DNA of 6,656 bases from Acidaminococcus fermentans (GCA_004555735.1 SFHH01000112.1:1-6656), one strand, 5' to 3'. Shown: positions 1 through 5,929, counted from the first letter of the stretch. Numbers and translations: made by a program. Notes: generated by a model from the sequence alone, not told the origin.

Positions 1-1
1 C

Positions 2-547
2 ATCAACTGGGTCACTGGGTCCTTCGGGTCCCACACCTCCTGTCTGTACCCCATGAGCATCCTCAATGGGGAAGGGGCCCACTGTGAATTCACTGGGGTC
101 ACCTTTGCGGGCAAGGGCCAGTACTTGGACACCGGGTCCAAGGTAGTCCACAATGCGCCCCATACCACCAGCAACATCAACTCCAAATCCATCTCCAAGG
201 ACGGCGGGGTATGCATCTACCGGGGCAGCGTGGTGATCAACGAATGTGCCGAAGGGTCCAAATCCAATGTGAGCTGCGAATCCCTGATGCTGGATGAGCA
301 GTCCCAGTCCGATACCATTCCGGCTATCGTGATCAAGAACGACAATGTGGATCTGGGGCACGAAGCGAAGATCGGCCGGATCTCCGATGAGGCCATCTTC
401 TACCTGATGAGCCGGGGCCTCAGCGAAGACGAAGCCCGGGCTATGCTGGTACGGGGGTTTGTGGATCCTGTATCCAAAGCCCTGCCTCTGGAATATGCAG
501 TGGAAATGAACAATCTGATCAATCTGGAACTGAAGGGTTCCATGTAA
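2..547 (+). CDS. sufB: SufB, Fe-S cluster assembly scaffold (C-terminal part; 5' end outside window)
   Basis: SufB is the core scaffold of the cytosolic SufBCD complex, on which Fe-S clusters are built from sulfur delivered by SufS. The frame is open from base 2 with no start needed; about 181 residues are visible, versus roughly 465-495 for full SufB, so this is the C-terminal two fifths. The visible protein opens INWVTGSFGSHTSCLYPMS and runs through the beta-helix core to the family tail (FYLMSRGLSEDEA, then PLEYAVEMNNLI). A cysteine (bases 275-277, SCESL) and a His-Glu pair 28 residues later (bases 359-364, GHEA) match by spacing and context E. coli SufB Cys405 and His433/Glu434, known to matter for cluster formation. 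The ATG at 53 is internal, not a start. sufD follows after 10 nt. The partial state is due only to the window edge. Confidence 0.96.
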   Translation: MNWVTGSFGSHTSCLYPMSILNGEGAHCEFTGVTFAGKGQYLDTGSKVVHNAPHTTSNINSKSISKDGGVCIYRGSVVINECAEGSKSNVSCESLMLDEQSQSDTIPAIVIKNDNVDLGHEAKIGRISDEAIFYLMSRGLSEDEARAMLVRGFVDPVSKALPLEYAVEMNNLINLELKGSM

Positions 548-557
548 GGGGGCGGAA

Positions 558-1685
558 ATGATGAGCAAAGAACAATTCAATGAACTTCCGCGTCCCACCT
601 TCCGATGGATGAAGGTGAACCATCTGGAACTGGATCCATTGGCTGCCCAGGAACTGCAGCCGGTGGAACTGGCAATCCGTCAGGAAGGCTGTGCAGAAGT
701 ACGGACTTATGAAGGCAATGAGTTGCCAGACTTGGGAGATTTCCAGGGTGCCAGTGAGGCGTCCCTGGCCCAGGTCCAGAAGGGCGGCAACGTGAACTGC
801 AGCGTCACGGTCCCTGCAGGGGAAGAAGCTTCTGTCTGGATCAGCTATACGGTGACGGGGGATGTACCCCTTCTGGTGGGACAGCTGAAACTCCAGGCTG
901 GAAAGGACAGCCGGCTCCATGTGTATGAACTTTTTGATGGAAACGCCGAAGGCGGGCTGGTAAACCTGCTCCAGTATGTGGAAGCAGGAGACGGGGCCCA
1001 GGTGACCATCAGCAAAGTCCAGATCCATGGAGAAAAGGTGCGGCACATCGATCAGCGGCTGACCCGGGAAGGGAAAGAAGCCCAGGTGAAGTTCGTCAGC
1101 GCTGAAGTGGGCGGCCACCAGAACCTGGTGTATGTGCGGACGGATCTGGACCATGACGAGGCCCAGTTCAAAAGCGCTTCCATGTATCTGGGCAGCGATG
1201 ACCAGCTGTTCGACTATTCCTACTGGGTCCCGACCAAGGGATGCAAGACGGATACAGATATCCTGACCACCGGTGCCTTGATGGGAACCAGTAAGAAATA
1301 TTTCCGGGGGACCATCGATTTCCTCCGGGGCGGCAAAAAGGCAGTGGGCAACGAATCCGATGTGTGCCTGCTGCTGAACAAAGGAGTCCATTCCATCTCT
1401 GTTCCTCTGCTTTTGTGCAAGGAAGATGATGTGGTGGGCAACCACGCTTCCAGTTCCGGCCAGATCGACCAGGACATGCTGTTCTATCTTATGAGCCGGG
1501 GCTTCAATGAAGCAGGGGCCCAGCTGATCATCGTAGAGAGCAACATCCGCCCAGTCATCGACCAGCTGGGGGACGAAAATCTGGAAAACAAGGCGCTGCA
1601 GGCTGTTCGGACGAAAATGCAGTTCTGCCACCAGAAAGGAAATTGCCATGATAAATGTACGCAGAGATTTCCCCATCTTGACTAA
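558..1685 (+). CDS. sufD: SufD, Fe-S cluster assembly protein
   Basis: SufD is the paralogue of SufB and its partner in the SufBC2D complex. The product is 375 residues, somewhat shorter than E. coli (about 423) or Bacillus SufD. The C-terminal half carries the shared SufB/SufD signature: a beta-helix stretch, then VVGNHASSSGQID and DMLFYLMSRGFNEAGAQ, closely parallel to the end of the preceding SufB. His296 in GNHAS lines up with E. coli SufD His360; the position equivalent to E. coli Cys358 is glycine here. A purine-rich AAGGGGG at 546-552 precedes two in-frame ATGs (558 and 561); spacing is 5 or 8 nt, so the second could be the true start. The last codons overlap sufS by 38 nt, giving a Cys/His-containing tail (residues after about 355) that looks unlike a normal SufD end. 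Annotation as SufD is secure; the exact start is not. Confidence 0.95.
   Translation: MMSKEQFNELPRPTFRWMKVNHLELDPLAAQELQPVELAIRQEGCAEVRTYEGNELPDLGDFQGASEASLAQVQKGGNVNCSVTVPAGEEASVWISYTVTGDVPLLVGQLKLQAGKDSRLHVYELFDGNAEGGLVNLLQYVEAGDGAQVTISKVQIHGEKVRHIDQRLTREGKEAQVKFVSAEVGGHQNLVYVRTDLDHDEAQFKSASMYLGSDDQLFDYSYWVPTKGCKTDTDILTTGALMGTSKKYFRGTIDFLRGGKKAVGNESDVCLLLNKGVHSISVPLLLCKEDDVVGNHASSSGQIDQDMLFYLMSRGFNEAGAQLIIVESNIRPVIDQLGDENLENKALQAVRTKMQFCHQKGNCHDKCTQRFPHLD
1633..1640 (+). promoter_or_regulatory. Ribosome binding site of sufS, inside sufD
   Basis: AGAAAGGA lies 7 nt upstream of the ATG at 1648, within the sufD coding sequence. It decides the sufS start and shows that sufS initiation takes place while ribosomes are still reading the sufD 3' end, so translational coupling is likely (inference). 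Confidence 0.7.
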
Positions 1686-2868
1686 AGTCCATAATGGACA
1701 TCCATTGGTATATCTGGATAATGCGGCTACGACCCAGAAACCGTATCAGGTGATCCACGCTTTGGTGGATCTGTTGGAGCATCACAATGGGAACCCTCAC
1801 CGGGGAGCCCATGTGCTGTCCATCGAAGCCGGTGAACTGTATGATCAAGCCCGGGAAGCTGTCCGGAAGTTCATCAATGCCAAGCATTTCGAAGAAGTGA
1901 TCTTCGTCCGGAATTCCACCGAAGGACTGAACCTGATTGCCCGCAGCTATGGAGAGTCTCACCTGCATAAAGGCGATAAAGTGGTGATCCCCATCTCCGA
2001 ACACCATTCCAACCTGGTGCCCTGGCAGAGAGCCTGCCAGAAGACCGGGGCGGAACTGGTCTATATGTACCTGGATGAGACAGGGCATTTTACGGAAGAA
2101 GATCTGGCCAAGATCGATGGACGGACCAAAATCGTTTCCTTTGCGGCGGTAAGCAACGTGCTGGGCATGAAACGGCCGGTGAAGGAACTGGTAGAACGGG
2201 CCCATAAAGTAGGAGCCATTGCCATCGTGGACGGCGCCCAATCTACGCCCCATATGAAGACCGATGTCCAGAATCTGGACTGCGATTTCTATGTCTTTTC
2301 TGGCCATAAGATGCTGGGATCCACCGGTACCGGGGTGGTCTACGGAAAGAAAGCCCTGCTGGAAGACATGGAACCCTTCCTCTTGGGCGGGGATATGATC
2401 GAATACGTCCAGGAACAGACCACCAGCTTCAATGAACTGCCCTATAAATTCGAAGCCGGGTCCCAGAACGTAGAAGGGGCTGTTGCTCTCCATGCGGCCA
2501 TCGATTATCTGAACGATATCGGCATGGACCAGGTGGAAGAACATGAACATGAACTCACCAAACACTGCCTGGAAGGGATGCTGAAGCTCCCCCATATCCA
2601 CATCCTGGGGTCCACGGATCCTTCCGAAAAGACCGGGGTGATTTCCTTTACCATCGATGGAGTCCATCCTCATGATGCGGCTACCATCCTGGACAGCTAC
2701 GGGATCGCCATCCGCAGCGGCCATCATTGTGCCCAGCCTCTAGGGGCCCATCTCCATGTGGAAGCCTCCAACCGGGTCAGCTTCTACATCTATAATACTC
2801 TGGAAGAAGTGGATTATTTCCTGTCCAAGCTGCCGGAAGTCCGGAAAGTCATGGGCTTCAAAGATTGA
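1648..2868 (+). CDS. sufS: SufS, group II cysteine desulfurase (PLP-dependent)
   Basis: SufS removes sulfur from L-cysteine to give alanine and an enzyme persulfide, which is passed to SufU. The 406-residue length matches the family. Visible signatures: YLDNAATTQKP near residues 22-32; SEHHSN with His119/His120, one of which stacks on PLP; DGAQS with Asp195 and Gln198 contacting the cofactor; SGHKMLG with Lys221 as the PLP Schiff-base lysine; and RSGHHCAQPL with Cys361 as the persulfide cysteine on the short group II (SufS-type) loop. Arg376 in the NRVSFYIYNT motif corresponds to the substrate-carboxylate arginine. The start MINVRRDFPIL fits SufS N-termini and has a good ribosome site. The gene overlaps sufD by 38 nt and is 13 nt upstream of sufU, its sulfur acceptor. 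All catalytic residues are present. Confidence 0.97.
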   Translation: MINVRRDFPILTKVHNGHPLVYLDNAATTQKPYQVIHALVDLLEHHNGNPHRGAHVLSIEAGELYDQAREAVRKFINAKHFEEVIFVRNSTEGLNLIARSYGESHLHKGDKVVIPISEHHSNLVPWQRACQKTGAELVYMYLDETGHFTEEDLAKIDGRTKIVSFAAVSNVLGMKRPVKELVERAHKVGAIAIVDGAQSTPHMKTDVQNLDCDFYVFSGHKMLGSTGTGVVYGKKALLEDMEPFLLGGDMIEYVQEQTTSFNELPYKFEAGSQNVEGAVALHAAIDYLNDIGMDQVEEHEHELTKHCLEGMLKLPHIHILGSTDPSEKTGVISFTIDGVHPHDAATILDSYGIAIRSGHHCAQPLGAHLHVEASNRVSFYIYNTLEEVDYFLSKLPEVRKVMGFKD

Positions 2869-2881
2869 AGGAAACAGGTGA

Positions 2882-3328
2882 ATGATGATGGAAGATATGA
2901 ATCAACTGTATTCTGATATTATCCTGGAACATAATCAGGATCAGGCCAACAAACATGAGCTGGATCCCCATAATCTCCAGGAACATGGCCACAATCCCAG
3001 CTGCGGGGATGATATCACCCTCCAGGCGGATATCCAGGACGGGATCATCAAGGATGCGGCTTATACCGGGCACGGCTGTGCCATCAGCCAGGCTTCTACG
3101 GATATCATGGTGGACTTGATCCGGGGAAAATCCGTAAAGGAAGCCCTTCGGCTGGTGGATCTATTCCTGGCCATGATCAAACGGGAAGAAACGGACGACA
3201 GCAAGCTGGAAGAACTGGACGATGCCATCGCCCTGAAGAACATCTCCAACATGCCCGCCCGGGTGAAATGCGCCGTCCTGGCCTGGCATACCCTGAAAGC
3301 GGCCCTGGAGAAGGAAGAGGAGAAATAA
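2882..3328 (+). CDS. sufU: SufU, zinc-dependent sulfur acceptor for SufS
   Basis: SufU resembles the scaffold IscU but in Bacillota acts as a zinc-bound sulfurtransferase, taking the persulfide from SufS to the SufBCD scaffold. The product is 148 residues. The zinc ligands can all be seen: Cys41 and Asp43 in PSCGDD, Cys66 in GHGCAIS and Cys130 in ARVKCAVLAW. The gap between the second and third cysteine is 64 residues, against 62 in Bacillus SufU and 43 in IscU, showing the SufU-specific insertion of about 20 residues. Lysine (VKC) stands where IscU has histidine, again SufU-like. Three in-frame ATGs (2882, 2885, 2888) compete: AAGGA at 2868-2872 favours the first, AGGTG at 2876-2880 favours the third; numbering here uses the first. 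It is the last suf gene; copy A of the repeat begins 2 nt after its stop. Confidence 0.95.
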   Translation: MMMEDMNQLYSDIILEHNQDQANKHELDPHNLQEHGHNPSCGDDITLQADIQDGIIKDAAYTGHGCAISQASTDIMVDLIRGKSVKEALRLVDLFLAMIKREETDDSKLEELDDAIALKNISNMPARVKCAVLAWHTLKAALEKEEEK

Positions 3329-3361
3329 ATTCGTCATACGTCAGTCGTCATACGCTTTTGG

Positions 3362-3385
3362 AAATCAATTTTTACAAATTGATTT
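3362..3385 (+). other. Hairpin 1 of repeat copy A
   Basis: AAATCAATTT (3362-3371) and AAATTGATTT (3376-3385) are perfectly complementary, 10 bp, with loop TTAC. Both arms are kept exactly in copy B (5808-5832), while the loop differs. Confidence 0.8.
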
Positions 3386-3432
3386 TGAATTTGAAAACCT
3401 GTTGGAGAATTCAACTGATTTTTTAAGTTAAC

Positions 3433-3447
3433 GCCAGCAGAGCTGGC
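3433..3447 (+). other. Hairpin 2 of repeat copy A (covarying)
   Basis: GCCAGC (3433-3438), loop AGA, GCTGGC (3442-3447): a perfect 6-bp GC-rich stem. In copy B the loop-closing pair is changed from C-G to T-A on both sides, so pairing is preserved. Confidence 0.8.
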
Positions 3448-3483
3448 TTCCATCGGCGTATGACCTATGACATATGACGTATG

Positions 3484-3517
3484 AATGGGCTGTTGCGAAG
3501 GCAACAGCCCATTTTTT
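3484..3517 (+). terminator. Rho-independent terminator of the suf operon
   Basis: A stem from AATGGGCTGTTGC (3484-3496) to GCAACAGCCCATT (3501-3513), about 13 bp, closed by a GAAG tetraloop and running into six T (3512-3517). This is a textbook intrinsic terminator. It lies about 155 nt after the sufU stop, separated from it by repeat copy A, whose last heptamer abuts the stem. Confidence 0.93.
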
Positions 3518-3518
3518 A

Positions 3519-3547
3519 TAGCTTTTTCCCCACCGGTGTAGTATAAT
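3519..3547 (+). promoter_or_regulatory. Probable pnp promoter
   Basis: A consensus -10 box TATAAT is at 3542-3547, directly downstream of the suf terminator and about 43 nt before the pnp start. With a 17-bp spacer the -35 would fall at 3519-3524 (TAGCTT), a poor match to TTGACA, and no TG extension is present. The leader would be about 35 nt and shows no obvious hairpin, so no RNase III-type autoregulatory leader is visible. The -10 is clear; the -35 is not. Confidence 0.65.
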
Positions 3548-3574
3548 CTACCCATAATGTCAAGAGAGAAATAG

Positions 3575-3581
3575 AAGGAGG
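3575..3581 (+). promoter_or_regulatory. Ribosome binding site that sets the pnp start
   Basis: AAGGAGG at 3575-3581 is a full-strength Shine-Dalgarno. It touches the ATG at 3582 directly, which is too close, but is 9 nt from the in-frame ATG at 3591. The start at 3591 is therefore preferred. Confidence 0.8.
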
Positions 3582-3590
3582 ATGCAGAGG

Positions 3591-5663
3591 ATGCATAGTT
3601 TTAGTACGGATTTTGGAGGCCGGACCCTTACCATTGAAACAGGTAAGATCGCCAAACAGGCCAATGGGGCTGTATTGGTCCGCTACGGCGAAACCGCTGT
3701 AGTGGTGGCAGTGACGGGGACCGATACTCCCAGGGAAGGGGTGGATTTCTTCCCGCTGACAGTGGACTTTGAAGAAAAGATGTATGCAGTGGGCAAGATC
3801 CCCGGCGGGTTCCTGCGGAGAGAAGGCCGGCCGGCAGAAACGGCCATCCTGACTTCCCGGCTCATCGACCGTCCTATCCGGCCTATGTTCCCGGATGGAT
3901 ACCACAATGACGTGCAGATCGTATGCACGGCCGTATCTGTGGATCCGGACAATGCCCCGGACATTCCGGCTATGATCGGTGCATCCTGCGCTCTGTCCAT
4001 TTCTGATATCCCCTTCGAAGGGCCTATCGCCGGTGTGCGGGTGGGACTCATCGATGGGCAGTTCATCGTGGAACCCACGGTGGAACAGGCCAAAGTCAGC
4101 GAACTGAACCTGGCCGTAGCCGGTACCAAAGATGCCATCCTCATGGTGGAAGCCGGTGCCAAGGAAGTTTCTGAAGAAGTGATGCTGGACGCTATCTGGT
4201 TCGCTCACGGAGAAATCAAGAAACTGGTGGAATTCCAGGAAAAAATCCAGGCCGAAGTGGGCAAACCCAAGATGGATTTCGAAGTCTATACCCCGCCTGC
4301 TGATCTGGCTCGGGAAATCGAAGCCTATGGGGAACCCAAGATCCATGATGCTCTGATGGATCCGGACAAGCTGCGCCGGGACAAGATGGTCAGCGAAGCC
4401 AAGGAAGAGATCCTGGCCCACTTTACGGAACTGTATCCGGACAATGAAATCGACGTTGCCCATGTGGTGGCCAAACTGGTGAAACGAGTATTCCGGCACA
4501 TCATTACCGTGGACAAGATCCGTCCCGATGGCCGTGCGCTGGATGAAGTCCGTCCCATCAGCTGTGAAGTGGGTCTCCTGGCCCGGCCTCACGGCTGCAG
4601 CCTGTTCACCCGGGGACAGACCCAGGTCCTGAACTGCCTGGCCCTGGCTCCCCTTCGGGAAGCCCAGAACCTGGAGACCCTGGCCGGGGATATCCAGAAA
4701 CGGTATATCCATCATTATAACTTCCCACCCTACAGCGTGGGCGAAACCAAACCCCTGCGCAGTCCGGGCCGTCGGGAAATTGGCCATGGAGCCCTGGCAG
4801 AACGGGCTCTGCTGCCGGTGATCCCTTCTGAAGAAGAATTCCCCTATACCATCCGTCTGGTTTCTGAAGTGCTGGAATCCAACGGATCTTCCTCCATGGC
4901 CAGCACCTGCGCCAGCACCCTGTCCCTGATGGATGCCGGCGTGCCCATCAAGGCGCCGGTTTCCGGGGTGGCCATGGGCCTGGTTAAGGAAGGGGAGAAT
5001 TTCACCATCCTCACCGATATCCAGGGGCTGGAAGATGCCAATGGAGATATGGACTTCAAGGTGGCCGGTACTTCTAAGGGCATCACGGCCATCCAGATGG
5101 ATATCAAAGTGGACGGGCTGACGAAAGACATCCTCCAGGCGGCTCTGGCTCAGGCCAAGAAAGGCCGTGCTTTCATCTTGGGCAAGATGCTGGAATGCAT
5201 CGCTGAACCCCGGAAGCAGCTGAAGAAGTATGCTCCCAAGATTACCACCATCAAGGTGAATCCGGAGAAAATCAAGGATATCATCGGGCCTGGGGGCAAG
5301 ATCATCAAAAAGATCGTGGAAGATACCGGTGCCCAGATTGATATCAACGATGATGGTACTGTATACATTGCTGCAGCTGACAGTGAATCTGCCGATGCGG
5401 CCATCAAGACCATCCAGGATATCACGGCAGAACCGGAAGTGGGCAAGGTCTATACCGGGAAGGTGACCCGGATCATGAACTTCGGCGCCTTCGTGGAATT
5501 CATGCCCGGCCGGGAAGGGCTGGTACATATTTCCCAGCTGGCCAAGGAACGGGTGGAAAAAGTGGAAGACGTAGTCAGCGTCGGCGACGAGATCGTCGTG
5601 AAGCTGGTGGAAATCGATTCCAAAGGACGGCTGAACCTGTCCCGGAAAGCTTGCTTGAAATGA
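3591..5663 (+). CDS. pnp: Polyribonucleotide nucleotidyltransferase (PNPase)
   Basis: PNPase degrades RNA 3' to 5' using phosphate and can add tails in reverse; it acts as a trimer in the cytosol. The product is 690 residues from the preferred start (705 in B. subtilis, 711 in E. coli). Order of domains: first RNase PH core (about 10-140, with LIDRPIRPMF), helical linker (about 145-230), second RNase PH core (about 320-540), KH (about 555-610, GPGGK at 566-570) and S1 (618 to the end, GKVTRIMNFGAFVEF). Catalytic-site residues are present: PGRREIGHG with Arg394, Arg395 and His399, and EDANGDMDFK with Asp482, Asp488 and Lys490. The protein stops right after S1 with no charged tail. Residue 336 is Cys in HGCSLFTRGQTQ, where E. 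coli and Bacillus have Ser. The gene has its own promoter; the common neighbour rpsO is absent. It is flanked on both sides by the inverted repeats. Confidence 0.98.
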   Translation: MHSFSTDFGGRTLTIETGKIAKQANGAVLVRYGETAVVVAVTGTDTPREGVDFFPLTVDFEEKMYAVGKIPGGFLRREGRPAETAILTSRLIDRPIRPMFPDGYHNDVQIVCTAVSVDPDNAPDIPAMIGASCALSISDIPFEGPIAGVRVGLIDGQFIVEPTVEQAKVSELNLAVAGTKDAILMVEAGAKEVSEEVMLDAIWFAHGEIKKLVEFQEKIQAEVGKPKMDFEVYTPPADLAREIEAYGEPKIHDALMDPDKLRRDKMVSEAKEEILAHFTELYPDNEIDVAHVVAKLVKRVFRHIITVDKIRPDGRALDEVRPISCEVGLLARPHGCSLFTRGQTQVLNCLALAPLREAQNLETLAGDIQKRYIHHYNFPPYSVGETKPLRSPGRREIGHGALAERALLPVIPSEEEFPYTIRLVSEVLESNGSSSMASTCASTLSLMDAGVPIKAPVSGVAMGLVKEGENFTILTDIQGLEDANGDMDFKVAGTSKGITAIQMDIKVDGLTKDILQAALAQAKKGRAFILGKMLECIAEPRKQLKKYAPKITTIKVNPEKIKDIIGPGGKIIKKIVEDTGAQIDINDDGTVYIAAADSESADAAIKTIQDITAEPEVGKVYTGKVTRIMNFGAFVEFMPGREGLVHISQLAKERVEKVEDVVSVGDEIVVKLVEIDSKGRLNLSRKACLK

Positions 5664-5671
5664 TTTAGGGG

Positions 5672-5703
5672 GGTGTTGCACGTGGAAAAATGTATGCAAC
5701 ACC
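5672..5703 (+). other. Hairpin just after pnp, related to the downstream terminator
   Basis: GGTGTTGCA (5672-5680) pairs perfectly with TGCAACACC (5695-5703), 9 bp, with a 14-nt loop that might close further by G-T wobbles. It is followed by only TTG, not a T-run, so it is not a standard terminator. Its left arm GTGTTGCACGTG (5673-5684) recurs exactly at 5876-5887 in the terminator beyond repeat copy B, so the two hairpins look like duplicates of one another. It may be a decayed terminator or an mRNA-stabilising stem. Confidence 0.7.
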
Positions 5704-5741
5704 TTGTCATACGTCATAGGTCATATGTCATACGCCGATGG

Positions 5742-5760
5742 AAGCCAGTTCTACTGGCTT
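5742..5760 (+). other. Hairpin 2 of repeat copy B (covarying)
   Basis: AAGCCAGT (5742-5749), loop TCT, ACTGGCTT (5753-5760): a perfect 8-bp stem. In this orientation copy A has GCCAGC and GCTGGC around the same TCT loop, so the closing pair has switched C-G to T-A with pairing kept. Confidence 0.8.
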
Positions 5761-5807
5761 GAATGTAAGAAAATCAGCTGGATTTCATAACATGGTTTTG
5801 AAGTTCT

Positions 5808-5832
5808 AAATCAATTTGGTGAAAATTGATTT
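5808..5832 (+). other. Hairpin 1 of repeat copy B
   Basis: AAATCAATTT (5808-5817) pairs with AAATTGATTT (5823-5832) over 10 bp, loop GGTGA. Arms are identical to those in copy A; loop sequence and length differ. Confidence 0.8.
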
Positions 5833-5869
5833 CCAAAAGCGTATGACGTATGACGTCTGACCTATGACG

Positions 5870-5919
5870 AAGGGAGTGTTGCACGTGTACTTTTTTTACA
5901 CGTGCAACACTCCCTTTTT
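5870..5919 (+). terminator. Strong Rho-independent terminator after pnp
   Basis: A perfect 20-bp stem, 5870-5889 with 5897-5916, with loop CTTTTTT and a run of T at 5915-5919. The left arm begins right where repeat copy B ends. It lies about 207 nt after the pnp stop. On the opposite strand the stem is not followed by a T-run, so it is expected to work only for + strand transcripts. Confidence 0.93.
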
Positions 5920-5920
5920 A

Positions 5921-5929
5921 TGCTACAAT
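5921..5929 (+). promoter_or_regulatory. Probable extended -10 promoter of the PTS IIA gene
   Basis: TGCTACAAT (5921-5929) is an extended -10 (TGn followed by TACAAT), 2 nt after the terminator T-run. With normal spacing the -35 would fall inside the terminator's right arm (around 5900-5907), where nothing resembles TTGACA. A start near 5936 would give a leader of about 28 nt. Confidence 0.6.

Larger units (their letters stand above)
3331..3485 (-). repeat. Palindromic intergenic repeat, copy A (heptamer-armed, MITE/REPIN-like)
   Basis: A non-coding element of about 155 bp whose reverse complement matches 5705-5870 over its whole length, by eye near-identical at both ends and roughly 70-75% in the middle. 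The left arm (3333-3353) is three 7-bp units: GTCATAC, GTCAGTC, GTCATAC. The right arm (3458-3484) is four units: GTATGAC, CTATGAC, ATATGAC, GTATGA. The innermost units pair as GTCATACGC with GCGTATGAC. Inside are two hairpins, at 3362-3385 and 3433-3447. It starts just after the sufU stop and ends at the operon terminator, so it lies in the suf 3' UTR. No open frame of substance and no clear target duplication are seen. Strand is arbitrary and set so that copy B is the + orientation. Could be a non-autonomous mobile element or a REP-like mRNA-end structure. Confidence 0.85.
5705..5870 (+). repeat. Palindromic intergenic repeat, copy B (heptamer-armed, MITE/REPIN-like)
   Basis: The second copy, inverted relative to the one at 3331-3485. 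The left arm is four heptamers at 5706-5733 (GTCATAC, GTCATAG, GTCATAT, GTCATAC) and the right arm four at 5841-5868 (GTATGAC, GTATGAC, GTCTGAC, CTATGAC). The arms are largely complementary over about 30 nt, innermost GTCATACGC (5727-5735) with GCGTATGAC (5839-5847). Internal hairpins lie at 5742-5760 and 5808-5832. It has one heptamer more than copy A in the right arm, and the two middle heptamers of the left arm are in swapped order. It lies between the pnp stop and a strong terminator and would be in the pnp 3' UTR. No coding potential is seen. Confidence 0.85.

Noticed and set aside
3333..3484. Heptamer repeats as a CRISPR array or as replication iterons
   Set aside because: Units are 7 bp, adjacent and without spacers, and are arranged as inverted arms around a hairpin core, which fits neither a CRISPR array nor an origin.
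4590..4625. Cys336 in the PNPase HGCSLFTRG motif as a sign of an inactive enzyme
   Set aside because: The catalytic Arg, His, Asp and Lys residues are all present, and Ser to Cys at this place is a conservative change.
3516..5717. A 733-codon open frame on the - strand across pnp, plus other long - strand frames over sufD and sufS
   Set aside because: These are antisense shadows of well-identified + strand genes. Their translations are low-complexity, rich in His, Phe, Gly and Asp, and show no family motifs.
5669..5887. The 16-nt direct repeat GGG(G/A)GTGTTGCACGTG as a target-site duplication of copy B
   Set aside because: It adjoins copy B on the right but lies about 20 nt away on the left, and copy A has no such flanking repeat. 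Duplication of a terminator arm explains it better.
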